NCBI GenBank assembly: GCA_900465665.1
Contig: UBJO01000046.1
Span: forward strand, 1-64,000
DNA length: 64,000 bases
Direction: 5' to 3'
Source of the DNA: Hyphomicrobiales bacterium
GTDB taxonomy: Bacteria; Pseudomonadota; Alphaproteobacteria; Rhizobiales; Rhizobiaceae
The translations under genes were made by a program, and so were the position numbers. The notes under the pieces were generated by a model. That model ran no database searches. It was not told where the DNA came from and was given only the letters and a program-made list of their open reading frames with translations. This document shows, one piece after another, positions 18,023-27,704 of this stretch; position 1 is the first letter of the stretch; each line of letters starts with the position of its first letter.

Positions 18023-18257
18023 AGCTCCCGAGACCGATTCGTCGGGAGCAATTTAGATGAGGCAATAACCCATTCTCAGGGAGCAGTTCAGGCGAGGCAA
18101 TGCGGCGTCTCATCCTGATCGCCGCGCTATACTTAAACGAAGGACCGAAACTCCGCTTGGCGACAGAAAGCTACGCCAAGGCCATCCAAGGAGATGGCAT
18201 TGAAACCCACCCTTGGGAGGGCTCCGTCAGCGTCGCAGTCTATGCAAGGGTGCCTGC

Positions 18258-18479
18258 ATGACCCTCTCCTCGGCTTTTACTCTAAACTTGGCAATCATCC
18301 TTGGGGCGGTCGCGTTGCTTTGTTGGATGGCAGCGGGGTTCACAGCTGTCTTAGGAACGAAAAGCGAAATCAGGCATGGGGATGCAGGTCGAGCCTCGAA
18401 TTACGTTACGACCGGATTAGCAGTCACTGGTTTGACCGCCCTCGTTGCGATGAGCGCCGTGCTAGGCCTAGCTCAATAA
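18258..18479 (+). CDS. Small two-helix membrane protein
   Basis: 73 residues starting MTLSSAFTLNLAIILGAVAL, with hydrophobic helices at about 8-28 and 49-71 and a short charged loop (GTKSEIRHGDAGRASN). The ATG at 18258 opens the hydrophobic reading; an earlier in-frame start adds a non-protein-like leader. No function is known. It lies 145 bases right of the insertion sequence. Confidence 0.6.
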   Translation: MTLSSAFTLNLAIILGAVALLCWMAAGFTAVLGTKSEIRHGDAGRASNYVTTGLAVTGLTALVAMSAVLGLAQ

Positions 18480-18583
18480 CTCGCGGTGCGCGGCTCCAGC
18501 CTAAAGGAGAGTTCTATAAAGCCGCCGGCAGGGCGGCCTAGAGGGGCCAGTCTTGACCGGATCACCTTGGCTGGATGTACCGA

Positions 18584-18703
18584 CTATCGCGATTGAACCG
18601 TACCGGCAATCCGACCGTCGATGTTCTGGCCGAAGGGATTGATCGCGACGAGGACTGTCAGCGTGACGATAAGGGCTGATAAAGCCGCTAACTGATACTT
18701 CAT
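18584..18703 (-). CDS. Very small membrane protein (39 residues)
   Basis: A frame of 39 codons from ATG 18701-18703: MKYQLAALSALIVTLTVLVA followed by INPFGQNIDGRIAGT and a stop. One N-terminal hydrophobic helix, either a signal anchor or a signal peptide, then a polar tail. Composition is far better than in the overlapping longer reverse frame. Upstream GGGATCGGCATCGA gives only a weak ribosome site. Convergent with the previous small membrane protein. Confidence 0.5.
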   Translation of the reverse strand: MKYQLAALSALIVTLTVLVAINPFGQNIDGRIAGTVQSR

Positions 18704-18915
18704 TCGATGCCGATCCCTGGATACGCGAACGCAATACCTGTCGCGCGGCCACAGACTGCCATCCGAAGCTCAATAAACTATGAATTATCGGATGCTGGAT
18801 ATCGATAAATGTGAGCCAGATTGGCCGTTTCGCCTTAAGGATCTTGGTTGCCGTTGATGCTGCGGGACCACACGCAGGACGTAACGAAGAATAACGACGC
18901 AGCGACTTTCATATC

Positions 18916-19185
18916 ATGAGTGAGACGGACACACCGACCGGTGGTCGTGCGGTCACTATGGACACGGCATCTCCTCCACGACTTGATGAACTGGCTACCC
19001 GGAGATTATCGACGGTGGCATCGTCGTTTGAAACGAATCTGGAAAAAAATCCTCCGGTAGCAGCGAACCCCGGAAAAACTGCGCGCGATATTTCGCCCGT
19101 GGGGGACCCTCCAAGGATAAGCGCTTTAGCTCGCCGCGAATTTTTTGGCGACACTCGCCGGCTTAACCGCCTTGCTACCTTGTAG
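18916..19185 (+). CDS. Doubtful hypothetical protein
   Basis: 89 codons, MSETDTPTGGRAVTMDTASP onward, polar with no hydrophobic segment. There is no good ribosome site before the ATG, and an equally long reverse frame overlaps it. Listed only because the surrounding 440 bases hold nothing better. Confidence 0.25.
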   Translation: MSETDTPTGGRAVTMDTASPPRLDELATRRLSTVASSFETNLEKNPPVAANPGKTARDISPVGDPPRISALARREFFGDTRRLNRLATL

Positions 19186-19210
19186 AAGAGGTAAAGAGTT
19201 GAAAGGATCC

Positions 19211-19870
19211 TCAGTCCGCAGCGATCAGCCAACCCGTTATTGTCGCCAGCATACCTGCCAAGAATGGCCGCAGCGCACCGGAAATTCTTGCCGAGACGCG
19301 CGGCGATCGAACTAAGGCGGGAGATGTCGCGAGCCGTCTCAGCAAGTTCGAGGACGTCGCGGGCAGCTCTATAACCGCGCGAGCCGCAACGACCCCCGAT
19401 CCTTTTAGACGGTGCGGAGTGTCCGCAGCGGAGCCGCCCGGAGCAAGCGGGACAAGGTGGCGCGGGCGGCCCTGCAGCTCACCGCAGCGGTGTAAGGTCA
19501 GCGCCTCCACCAACACCGGGCGATCAATGAGATCGCTGGCAGCCGTAACCATTGGCGATTGCGTCCTTACCGATAAGACGGGAGTAAAGTTTCCGTCGGA
19601 TCGAGTTGCTCGATGAGCTTTCAACTCGACCTGAGGGCGATAACGCGCTCGACTGAATAACCCAAGATCGATTGTGGGGAGATCCTGATCATCCGTCGCG
19701 AGGTCCGGGCTCCATGCGATAGCGCACGCAAGGTGTGTTTGCCTGAGAAAATGAATAGGATTTTCTAGAAAGGAGCAGGCAGCGTCCGGCTCCTCTGTTA
19801 AAGGTTCAAACAGGCGAACGGCGTTTGGGTGCGGCTTACCGAGACAGAAAATTCGACACCGTAAGATCAA
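19211..19870 (-). CDS. Doubtful hypothetical protein
   Basis: A 219-codon reverse frame overlapping the 3' end of poxB by 35 bases. Composition is Arg/Ser/Pro-rich with one hydrophobic end ([16 protein letters not shown]). No domain is visible and no Shine-Dalgarno found. In GC-rich DNA a frame this long can arise by chance, so this may be non-coding. Confidence 0.25.
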   Translation of the reverse strand: MILRCRIFCLGKPHPNAVRLFEPLTEEPDAACSFLENPIHFLRQTHLACAIAWSPDLATDDQDLPTIDLGLFSRARYRPQVELKAHRATRSDGNFTPVLSVRTQSPMVTAASDLIDRPVLVEALTLHRCGELQGRPRHLVPLAPGGSAADTPHRLKGSGVVAARAVIELPATSSNLLRRLATSPALVRSPRVSARISGALRPFLAGMLATITGWLIAAD

Positions 19871-21563
19871 CGAGTTTATCGCCGCGCCCGTTCATCACTG
19901 CTTGGATCGCCCACAGTCCAAACCCTTTCACTTGAGCGGCCTCTATTTTCGGCGGTATCGAAAGTTCTTGGGTGTTGGTCACCACGTCCAGCAAAGCAGG
20001 GCCTGGATGAGACAGGATTTCCCGGATCGCCTCTTCGAGTTCTGCCGGGTCTTCGACCCGGATACCATGAACACCGGCGGCGCGCGCAACTGCTGAGAAA
20101 TCCGGATTTTTTAGATCAGTGCCCGTCTCCAGGAAGCCCGAGGCCTTCATTTCCATCGCAACGAAGCCAAGTGTGGAATTGTTGAAGATCACCACCTTAA
20201 CCGGCAAGTCCTGCTGGACGAGCGTTAAAAAATCTCCCATCAGCATTGCAAAGCCGCCATCGCCGGACATGCTGATGATCTGCCGATCGGGGTATGCCGC
20301 CTGGGCGCCGATCGCCTGGGGCAAGGCATTGGCCATCGATCCATGGACCAACGATCCGATCAAGCGCCGCTTCCCATTCATTTTCAGATAACGCGCGGCC
20401 CAGATGGTCGGTGTCCCAACGTCGAACGTGAACACAGCATCGTCGGAGGCTTGCTCGCTGAGGAGGCGGGTAACATATTGTGGATGTATCTTTCCACCAC
20501 GTTTGCCAGAAGCCAGATCGTCGAGACCCTCCCGCGCCTTCTTGTAGGCTGCTAGGCAATCTCTGAGATGCCCATCTTCTGACCGATCCCTGAGCATCGG
20601 CCAAAGTGACGTGATCGTCGATTTGACGTCACCGACAACGGCAAGATCCAGCGGCGTCCGCCGACCGAGGTTCTCGGGCCGGATATCAACCTGAATAATT
20701 TTAGCGTTGGTGGGATAAAACTGTCGGTACGGGAAGTCGGTTCCCAGCATCAACAGCGTATCGCATTCGAGCATGGCCTTGTAGCCGGATGAGAATCCGA
20801 TCAGTCCGGTCATTCCGACATCGAAGGGGTTTTCCCACTCGACGAATTCTTTGCCGCCCAGAGCATGGACGATCGGTGCCTTCAACTTGTCGGCGAGAAC
20901 GATCAGCTCATCATGGGCGCCCTCGCATCCACGACCGCAAAGCAACGTCACTTTCGCGCTGCCGTCGAGAAGCTGTACCATCTGTTCGATCTGCTCTTCG
21001 GCTGGCACCACAGTCGGCTGAGGCAGAGCAAGAGCAATAGATTGTGAGATTTTAGCATCAAGTTCACTCAATGCGACATCGCCCGGAATGACCACGACGG
21101 CCACGCCGCGCTTGCCCACAGCCGCTCGGATCGCGGACTCCAGGACGGCGGGCAGCTGCTCTGGACGACTCACTAGCTCGCAGTAGTGGCTACATTCGCG
21201 AAATAGTTGATCCGGGTGGGTTTCCTGGAAGTAGCCTCTGCCGATCTCGGCCGACGGTATCTGGGCAGCTATGGCAAGGACCGGCACGCGCGAGCGATGG
21301 CAGTCGAACAATCCGTTGATGAGATGGAGATTTCCAGGGCCACAGCTTCCGGCGCAGACAGCGAGCTTTCCAGTGAGATGTGCCTCGGCGCCCGCTGCGA
21401 ACGCCGCCGTTTCTTCATGGCGCGTATGGATCCATTCGATGTCGCCACGTCGACGCAGCGATTCCGTCAGCCCGTTAAGACTGTCACCGACGACGCCATA
21501 GATCCTTTCGACGCCAGCTGAATGCAGCACCTGGGTGAGGACATCGGCAACTTTGTTCTTCAT
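19836..21563 (-). CDS. poxB: Pyruvate oxidase/dehydrogenase-type ThDP enzyme
   Basis: A 575-residue thiamine-diphosphate enzyme, close to the length of E. coli PoxB (572). The N-terminal Pyr domain (about 1-175) has [11 protein letters not shown] and the catalytic Glu in [14 protein letters not shown]. The FAD/central domain (about 190-330) contains [12 protein letters not shown]. The C-terminal PP domain carries the ThDP motif [17 protein letters not shown] with NNSTLGF. The start at 21563 has GGGAG upstream; a longer frame adds a non-protein-like leader. It would convert pyruvate to acetate with electron transfer to quinone. PoxB is typically a stationary-phase stress enzyme. Confidence 0.88.
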   Translation of the reverse strand: MKNKVADVLTQVLHSAGVERIYGVVGDSLNGLTESLRRRGDIEWIHTRHEETAAFAAGAEAHLTGKLAVCAGSCGPGNLHLINGLFDCHRSRVPVLAIAAQIPSAEIGRGYFQETHPDQLFRECSHYCELVSRPEQLPAVLESAIRAAVGKRGVAVVVIPGDVALSELDAKISQSIALALPQPTVVPAEEQIEQMVQLLDGSAKVTLLCGRGCEGAHDELIVLADKLKAPIVHALGGKEFVEWENPFDVGMTGLIGFSSGYKAMLECDTLLMLGTDFPYRQFYPTNAKIIQVDIRPENLGRRTPLDLAVVGDVKSTITSLWPMLRDRSEDGHLRDCLAAYKKAREGLDDLASGKRGGKIHPQYVTRLLSEQASDDAVFTFDVGTPTIWAARYLKMNGKRRLIGSLVHGSMANALPQAIGAQAAYPDRQIISMSGDGGFAMLMGDFLTLVQQDLPVKVVIFNNSTLGFVAMEMKASGFLETGTDLKNPDFSAVARAAGVHGIRVEDPAELEEAIREILSHPGPALLDVVTNTQELSIPPKIEAAQVKGFGLWAIQAVMNGRGDKLVDLTVSNFLSR

Positions 21564-21996
21564 GAAAAACTCCCGGTTTGGTGACTTGGAGACCACATTG
21601 CGAAAAGTAGGCCGCTTTGCTGTGATCTCAACAGTAGCGTCAGTCAGTACCGGCCGTGCGACAAATGTTCCCGCCGAGAAGTCCTTACGCGAACGACACG
21701 CTCCTAGTGATTTGCGATAAACGTTTGAGGTGGTTCTAGTACCAAGCAACCAATGGAAGACTGACGATGCAGCGTCTAATAAGACGCACTGTGTGCGGAA
21801 GACTGGCAGGGGCAACGAAATCTCGGCAATCAGCGATAGAATGACTGAAACGCCAGGTAGAAAGTGTGGCACATTGTCATCGCCTTATTGAATTTTACTT
21901 GAATGTGCCAGTACTACACATCCGAGAAGATTGACTAATTGCACGTCTGGTTTGATTAAATCTCGCTAATTTAGGCGATTCAGTAACCGGGGCGAC
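21564..21996. promoter_or_regulatory. Divergent intergenic region with spaced inverted repeat
   Basis: Holds the promoters of poxB and the FecR-TPR protein. Nine-base arms TGGCACATT (21867-21875) and AATGTGCCA (21902-21910) form a perfect inverted repeat 26 bases apart, a possible regulator site. AT-rich DNA follows (21911-21965), fitting a promoter for the rightward gene. Confidence 0.4.
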
Positions 21997-24900
21997 ATGG
22001 GATACAAACGGCTTTTTTTGCTCGGCGCATCATGCTTGCCGGCTCTTTCTTCTATGGCTGAACCGGTCTCCCGCACACCTGTGGTTTCAGGCCAAGTTGT
22101 ACAAACACGCGCTGGAGAAGATATAAGCTTCGTTGACATTCCGACACAGCACTCGGTCGAAGTGCGGCAAGACGTCAAGGCGGGGGACGTTATCCGAACG
22201 AACGCGGTGGGTCAGATTGCTCTGCTGTTTTCGGATCGTACTCAGATAAGGCTCGGACGCAGCTCAACACTGCTCGTGCGGGATGTCCGAGCAGATGGCG
22301 GGGTAAGTCTCGAGCTCAAAGCTGGTCAACTCTTCGGTAGAGCGAGTAGAGGCGGGTCCGGCGTTGTCGTCGATACACCAGCGGCGGCAGCGGCAATACG
22401 CGGCACAGATTGGACGCTGACAGTAGACGGCAAGCGTACGACCCTCAGCGTGATCGAAGGTCGCGTTGACCTCAGCAACGCCCAAGGTGCCGTCAGTGTC
22501 GCCGGGGGCGAGTCCGCGGCCGCCACCATCGGCTCTGCACCCTCGAAAGTTATCATCTCGGGCGGGGATGTCCGCGAGCAAATGCTGTTCAATCTGACCC
22601 TGAGGAGCGCCTTTGCGAACGCGCAGGCAACAGGCCCGGAGGTTTCGCGTTTGCGTCGCGAGCAACAGCGTCTCGCGCTGCTGCCGGCGGGAATGGCGTC
22701 GGCTGATGACGACGTATCCGCTGCCGAAGTCGCTATGGCAAGACGCGGACGACAAGATGCTGTTCGTGCTATAGCGAAAGCGCGACGCAAACCTTTATCC
22801 GCAAGCCAGTCGGCGAGGCTTGACTACCTCGACGGTCGCATCGCCGCGGACAGTGGCAGGTATGGCGACGCGGCCCGCTATTTTCATCGCGCCGAAAGGG
22901 CTCTGTCAGGTGATCAGCAGGTCTCTGCGCGCTACATGGCATACTTTGCGGACTCGATGGCTAACCCTTTGAAGCATTACCGAGCGCCGGAAGCGAGCAA
23001 CTCGTCTGTCGCCGATGTCATGGGACAGGAAATGATCGCGGCAATTGTCGAGTCTCCCCGGAAGGCCTTGCAGGTTCTACTGGCGGCAGAACCTCGGTTC
23101 GGAAATGACGTTCGCTTTCAAGTGGCGATAGCAAACCGGGCCCTGCTGGCTTCCGATTTCGATGCCGCCAAGCGCGCGCTAGAAAAAGCACAGGCGATCG
23201 ATGCCGCTGATCCAGCGTTCCTAGATGCTCGTGCATCATACGCAAGCTACGTGACAGGCGATATCAGGGGAGCACTGCGAGACCAGAAACGAGCGGTCAA
23301 CCTTGATCCTGCCAACATGGAGTACTGGAATAACCTCGCACTATTGGAAGCAGGACGGGGAGCATATAGGGAAGCGGAACGCGCTTATAAGCGGGCAATC
23401 GAGATCGATCCCGGCGCACCGGAGCCGCTTGCCAACTACGCTGCTCTGCTGTTGAGGGGTGGTCGCAACAAGGAAGCGAAAGAGCTTATCGATCGCGCCT
23501 TGGCTATCGACCCCTCGTATGATGTGGCGCTTTTCCAGCGCGGACGGCAAAAGCTTCAGTCGGGGGACGAAGAAGGCGGTCTCGAGGACATGCTTAAAGC
23601 TACGGCGGCAAACCCGACCTACGGGAAGGGATTGCTAACACTTGGAGCGACCTATGCGGCCAATGGTGAAATGGACCCCGCGCGGCAGTCGTTCGAATTA
23701 GCAGACCAGCTCGACCCCCTGGCACCCGATGCCGCGCAGTACCGTGCCTTGCTGTCCGTAGATCAGGACATGATGGACGACGCCATACGGTTTGCGAGAG
23801 AGTCTGTTCGCAGAGCCCGCGCAAGGGGCGGGGACTACACTTCAGTCGAGTCCAGCGACGACTTCGGCTCGACACTTGGCGGCGTATACCGTTCGGTGGC
23901 TCTCGATGCCTGGGCTCGTTACTGGGGAGACCGCACCTTCGATCCGTTCCAAGGTGCGAGCTATTTCGATCAAAACCTTTCCGGCAGCGTGCGACCCTAC
24001 TTTGCCTCACCCAATATTATTGCGATCGGAGAACCCAACACTGGGGATGACGCCGCCTTCTCCGGTTACGTGCAGGGGCTGATGCTAGACCCGCTGGCGA
24101 TTGCCAGTCCACGGCAGCACGCGGCATTCTACCGGGTCCCCTTTCAAGAGGTGGAGTTCGGATCTGGAATTGTGGCAGATGAATCCGACGCGACTGCAAA
24201 TGGCTCGGCTAGCTATCAGGTTCTCGGTTATGATCCGCTACCTTATGCTATGTCGGCGAGCGTAACCGGATCATACCTGAACCCGTCGTATGCGGATCAG
24301 GAGGCGAAGAACCTGAACGCGTCGGCGACTTTCGGCATCCAAATGACGCCAGACGACCGCTTCGTTGGCCATTTCAACGCGATCCACGCCGAGGGCGGGG
24401 TGTCTTATCGAGGAGCAATCGATAACAGCCTTGAGGTTACCAGAGGCGATACGTTGGACGCCGATGGTTTCAATGGTTTTGTCGGCTGGAGCCACACGTT
24501 TGCCTACCACAACATTCTCAATCTCGGCTTGTTCGGATCGGTCATCGAGAAGTCCGGCCGGGACTCGTTATACGCTTATGACCTGCTCCCGCCGCCAATT
24601 GGTGAAGACATCGACGTCGACGAAAACCAGCATTCGCTCAAGGGTGGCTTCGCGCATCTGGTCGAAGTTGGCGATGGCTTGACAGTGAGATACGGCGCAG
24701 AAGGTGGACATACGGAATATGAAGCCAGCGGCTCCGTCACCGACTACCTGATCGGGCTGCCTTCGGTCTTCGTCACCTTTCCCGGTAACACCATCGTTTC
24801 TGAGGGCGACAACGCGCGCGCTTGGGCAGGCTTTATGTGGGGCGCTGACCCGAGCCTGGAAATTGAAGCGACGTTGTTTGCAGACTGGTTCAAGCAAAAC

Positions 24901-25638
24901 GATGTCGAGGACAACAGCTTCAACCCACATATCGGTGTCGCGTGGGAGCCAATGGAAGGGCAATACTTGCGCGCGGCTTTTGTTCAGCAAACTCCTTTGA
25001 GTGAACTTAATACGCTGTCTCCGGTTGCCACCGTTGGGTTGCGGCCCGACTTGCCGCCTGATGGGACTGGACGGACGAAGACATCGATCCTGCGCTGGGA
25101 TGCGGAATGGACCGAACGCTTCTTCACCGCGGTCGAATATCAACATCAGGGCATCGAAAACCTGTCGCTTTCACTGCCTGTTTATTCGTTTCCCATCGCC
25201 TTCGAAGATGCGACCATCGACCGCTTGTCAGTCACTGGGAACCTGTGGATAGGTCAAGGATGGAGCGCGTTTGGAAATTACACCCGGATTTGGGCCGGCG
25301 CAGACGCTGTCGGGTTCGAAAACATTCTCCCGCTCGTCCCCGAAAACGTGGGACGAGTAGGCTTGAACTTCGTGAGCCCCGAGCGGTTTTCGTTCACGAT
25401 TGCCGAAACCTACCTCGGACAACGACTGTCGTTCCCGTCCGATCTTCTCGGTCTGACTGATTTGGCAGAACTCGACAGCGCCTTTATCACAGACGTCGGG
25501 GCGGGTTGGGAAACGGAAGACAGGCATTTATCTGCGTCGATCAGCGTATCCAACATCTTCGACAGGCGTATCGACGTCGCACCGCTCGTTCCCGGAGCTG
25601 GCCGCACGATAAGCGCGAACATCAGAGCACGCTTTTAA
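21997..25638 (+). CDS. FecR-domain / TPR / outer-membrane beta-barrel protein
   Basis: A 1213-residue exported protein. A signal peptide (about 1-22, ending ALSSMA) precedes a FecR domain (about 30-160: VRQDVKAGDVIRTNAVGQIA, LKAGQLFGR, AAAIRGTDWTL, VIEGRVDLSN). TPR repeats follow (about 410-600, e.g. YWNNLALLEAGRGAYREAER, AIEIDPGAPEPLANYAALL). The C-terminal 500 residues are Gly/aromatic beta-barrel-like and end in RARF, the terminal Phe expected for BAM substrates. Its 3' end overlaps by 17 bases the convergent CHASE2 cyclase gene. FecR proteins beside CHASE2 cyclases are a recurrent bacterial pairing; the barrel may relay envelope state to the periplasmic CHASE2 sensor (inference). Confidence 0.88.
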   Translation: MGYKRLFLLGASCLPALSSMAEPVSRTPVVSGQVVQTRAGEDISFVDIPTQHSVEVRQDVKAGDVIRTNAVGQIALLFSDRTQIRLGRSSTLLVRDVRADGGVSLELKAGQLFGRASRGGSGVVVDTPAAAAAIRGTDWTLTVDGKRTTLSVIEGRVDLSNAQGAVSVAGGESAAATIGSAPSKVIISGGDVREQMLFNLTLRSAFANAQATGPEVSRLRREQQRLALLPAGMASADDDVSAAEVAMARRGRQDAVRAIAKARRKPLSASQSARLDYLDGRIAADSGRYGDAARYFHRAERALSGDQQVSARYMAYFADSMANPLKHYRAPEASNSSVADVMGQEMIAAIVESPRKALQVLLAAEPRFGNDVRFQVAIANRALLASDFDAAKRALEKAQAIDAADPAFLDARASYASYVTGDIRGALRDQKRAVNLDPANMEYWNNLALLEAGRGAYREAERAYKRAIEIDPGAPEPLANYAALLLRGGRNKEAKELIDRALAIDPSYDVALFQRGRQKLQSGDEEGGLEDMLKATAANPTYGKGLLTLGATYAANGEMDPARQSFELADQLDPLAPDAAQYRALLSVDQDMMDDAIRFARESVRRARARGGDYTSVESSDDFGSTLGGVYRSVALDAWARYWGDRTFDPFQGASYFDQNLSGSVRPYFASPNIIAIGEPNTGDDAAFSGYVQGLMLDPLAIASPRQHAAFYRVPFQEVEFGSGIVADESDATANGSASYQVLGYDPLPYAMSASVTGSYLNPSYADQEAKNLNASATFGIQMTPDDRFVGHFNAIHAEGGVSYRGAIDNSLEVTRGDTLDADGFNGFVGWSHTFAYHNILNLGLFGSVIEKSGRDSLYAYDLLPPPIGEDIDVDENQHSLKGGFAHLVEVGDGLTVRYGAEGGHTEYEASGSVTDYLIGLPSVFVTFPGNTIVSEGDNARAWAGFMWGADPSLEIEATLFADWFKQNDVEDNSFNPHIGVAWEPMEGQYLRAAFVQQTPLSELNTLSPVATVGLRPDLPPDGTGRTKTSILRWDAEWTERFFTAVEYQHQGIENLSLSLPVYSFPIAFEDATIDRLSVTGNLWIGQGWSAFGNYTRIWAGADAVGFENILPLVPENVGRVGLNFVSPERFSFTIAETYLGQRLSFPSDLLGLTDLAELDSAFITDVGAGWETEDRHLSASISVSNIFDRRIDVAPLVPGAGRTISANIRARF

Positions 25639-27652
25639 TGCTCTCAGGCGGCGCTTCGACCGCGAGATTATCGCGATGGCGCTCAACCGTCGGAAGGTCG
25701 CACCGTACCAGGTCGTAATATGCGGCGAGGGAAGGGATCAACACCGGCAATGTTTCGAAGGCCGCGTCATCGGGCGCTAGCAGCCCCGCATATTTCGCCA
25801 ATAGAAAGCGCTGATGTTCGTCCGCGCCCTCATCGGTGGCGTCGGCCGCAACCGTGAAGATGGGAGAGGCAGCGGTGCGACCTTTGACGACGATCCTGTC
25901 CAGCTCCAGAACCCGATACACGGAGGAGACTTGCCGGGCGGTTTCGGCGCCAAGAAGTAGAGCAACGCCATAGTTTTTGGACGCGCCTTCAAGCCTCGAA
26001 GCAAGATTGACCGAATCCCCCAGACAGGAATAGTCAAAGCGCCTGTCGGAACCCATGTTGCCGACAACGCACTCGCCCGTATTAATGCCTATGCCCATTC
26101 TGAGGACCGGGGCATTTGTCCTTTCAGCCAGCGCCTGTGCAGCGAGATCGGCATTCAGTGCTGCGAGCGCGGCCTGCATCGCTATCGCTGCTTCGACCGC
26201 GTGCAAAGCATGGTTTGGATCATCCAATGGCGCGTTCCAAAATGCCATGATGCAGTCGCCCATATATTTGTCGATCGTGCCGCCCATGTTCATGACAACA
26301 TCGGACAGGGGCGTGAGCAGCTGGTTGATGAGCAGAGTAAGCTGCTCCGGGTCATCCTTCATCGTTTCCGCGATCGTCGTGAAGCCACGTACGTCGGAAA
26401 ACAATATCGAGAGCGTTCGGCGCTCGCCGCCGAGCTTTAGCTGCGCGGGGTCATCAGCCAATCTCCTTACCAAATCGGGCGAGAGATACTGGGAGAACGC
26501 GCGGATGATGAGTTTTTTACGTCGTCGCTCGTCTGAATAGTCGAACGTGGCTTGTCCAATCGCGACCGAAGTAAATGCTACTGTGGGTCCGAGAGGGGAA
26601 ACAAAGAGATGGCCGTAACGAATACTCATGTAGCTCATAACCCCAAAAAAGAGAACTGAGCAAAATCCGGCAATGACGGTCAGCCAACCGGTTGACCGCC
26701 AGACGACCAGAGCGGCTAGCATTGCAGCCAAAACGATGGTTACAATGGCGACTGCTGTTCCGCCCTCCAGTATGTAAAGCCTGCGGACCAAATTCTCGTA
26801 AATCGTTGCCTGCAGCTCGACCCCGGCTGTCAGCTTTCCCGTGTGCATTGTGAAGGGCGTAGCGAAGGTATCTCCGCCGCCCTGGTGAATTTCCGGCGCG
26901 TTCTGAAGGCTCAGTCCGACGAGAACAACCCGATCCTTGAAAATATCTTTGGGCAGGCGTTTCTCAGGGTCGAGAGCTTGGTAATATGACACCGTGGGAT
27001 ACGCCCGTGCAGGGCCGAATGACTGTATCAGCGCGTCCGCCGGCACGTCTGGCCGCTGGCCTTGACTGATCTGGAAAAGGCTAGCTGCGAAACCATCTAT
27101 GTACTCTGGCAAGCGCCGAAAAACTCCGTCGCCCCCCAAACTGACGGACGCGATGCCCGTGCTCGCACCCGCATCGCCAAATTGCGGCAACGGTGTTGCG
27201 CGGACAAGCTGATCCGCCTGAGGCGTGCGGATCAGTGTCTCGTCTCCGGCTAGCACCACATCCTGTTGCATGGCAGCTGCGAAAGCTTCATCGTCTGCGG
27301 TGTTGGATGGTTCCGCGAAAATGATGTCAATCCCTATTGCCTTTGCTCCGGCTGCCCGCAACTGTCGAACAAGTTTAGCATGAAGGCTTCGCGGCCAGGG
27401 CCACTGAGTGTTTATTTCGGCAAGGGAGGGTTCGTCGATCGCGACGATCACGGGGCCGTCGGAAGAAATGCCCGGCGGATGGATTGTCGACAGCACATCA
27501 AAGGATTTCGCTTCTAGCAGCTGCCAGGCAGAGAACGTGCGAAACAGGACCACGAGCAGTAGGCTGGTAAGCGTCAACGCCTGCAGCTGCGTGCGGCGGG
27601 TCCACAGCCGTCCGGCCCGGGCTTTCAAGGACTGAGCAAGTGAGGCGGACAT
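25622..27652 (-). CDS. CHASE2-domain class III adenylate/guanylate cyclase
   Basis: A 676-residue membrane cyclase. TM1 (about 24-44) leads to a periplasmic CHASE2 domain (about 45-300: PVIVAIDEPSLAEI, QWPWPRSLHAKLVRQL, AIGIDIIFAEPS, FKDRVVLVGLS), then three TM helices (about 305-375) and a cytoplasmic class III domain (about 415-600). The metal Asp residues are in ILFSDVRGFTTI and KYMGDCIMAFWNAP; a purine-type Lys is in TIDKYMGD; transition-state Asn and Arg are in SVNLASRLEG. The residue three before the Gly of YSCLGDSVN is Ser where adenylate cyclases have Asp or Thr, so product identity is open. It follows the PycTM-like gene by 52 bases on the same strand. Confidence 0.93.
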   Translation of the reverse strand: MSASLAQSLKARAGRLWTRRTQLQALTLTSLLLVVLFRTFSAWQLLEAKSFDVLSTIHPPGISSDGPVIVAIDEPSLAEINTQWPWPRSLHAKLVRQLRAAGAKAIGIDIIFAEPSNTADDEAFAAAMQQDVVLAGDETLIRTPQADQLVRATPLPQFGDAGASTGIASVSLGGDGVFRRLPEYIDGFAASLFQISQGQRPDVPADALIQSFGPARAYPTVSYYQALDPEKRLPKDIFKDRVVLVGLSLQNAPEIHQGGGDTFATPFTMHTGKLTAGVELQATIYENLVRRLYILEGGTAVAIVTIVLAAMLAALVVWRSTGWLTVIAGFCSVLFFGVMSYMSIRYGHLFVSPLGPTVAFTSVAIGQATFDYSDERRRKKLIIRAFSQYLSPDLVRRLADDPAQLKLGGERRTLSILFSDVRGFTTIAETMKDDPEQLTLLINQLLTPLSDVVMNMGGTIDKYMGDCIMAFWNAPLDDPNHALHAVEAAIAMQAALAALNADLAAQALAERTNAPVLRMGIGINTGECVVGNMGSDRRFDYSCLGDSVNLASRLEGASKNYGVALLLGAETARQVSSVYRVLELDRIVVKGRTAASPIFTVAADATDEGADEHQRFLLAKYAGLLAPDDAAFETLPVLIPSLAAYYDLVRCDLPTVERHRDNLAVEAPPESIKSVL

Positions 27653-27704
27653 TCTTACGACCGAAGGTTAAAGTGCGTGTGATATTGCGGGCGACGATGC
27701 TTGC

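Larger units (their letters stand above)
16257..18112 (-). mobile_element. DDE insertion sequence with tandem subterminal repeats
   Basis: One 508-residue transposase gene flanked by inverted copies of a motif near TTGCCTC-N7-8-TGYTCCC. Two copies face inward at the right end (18079-18100 and 18044-18065, reverse strand) and two more diverged copies at the left end (16268-16290 and 16305-16326). TGAGA occurs at both outer edges (from 16257 and at 18108-18112). The limits are inferred from these repeats; I see no clear target duplication. The architecture fits the ISNCY-like group. Confidence 0.65.

Noticed and set aside
24568-25146. 192-codon reverse frame inside the FecR-TPR-barrel gene
   Set aside because: Antisense shadow of a well-supported gene.
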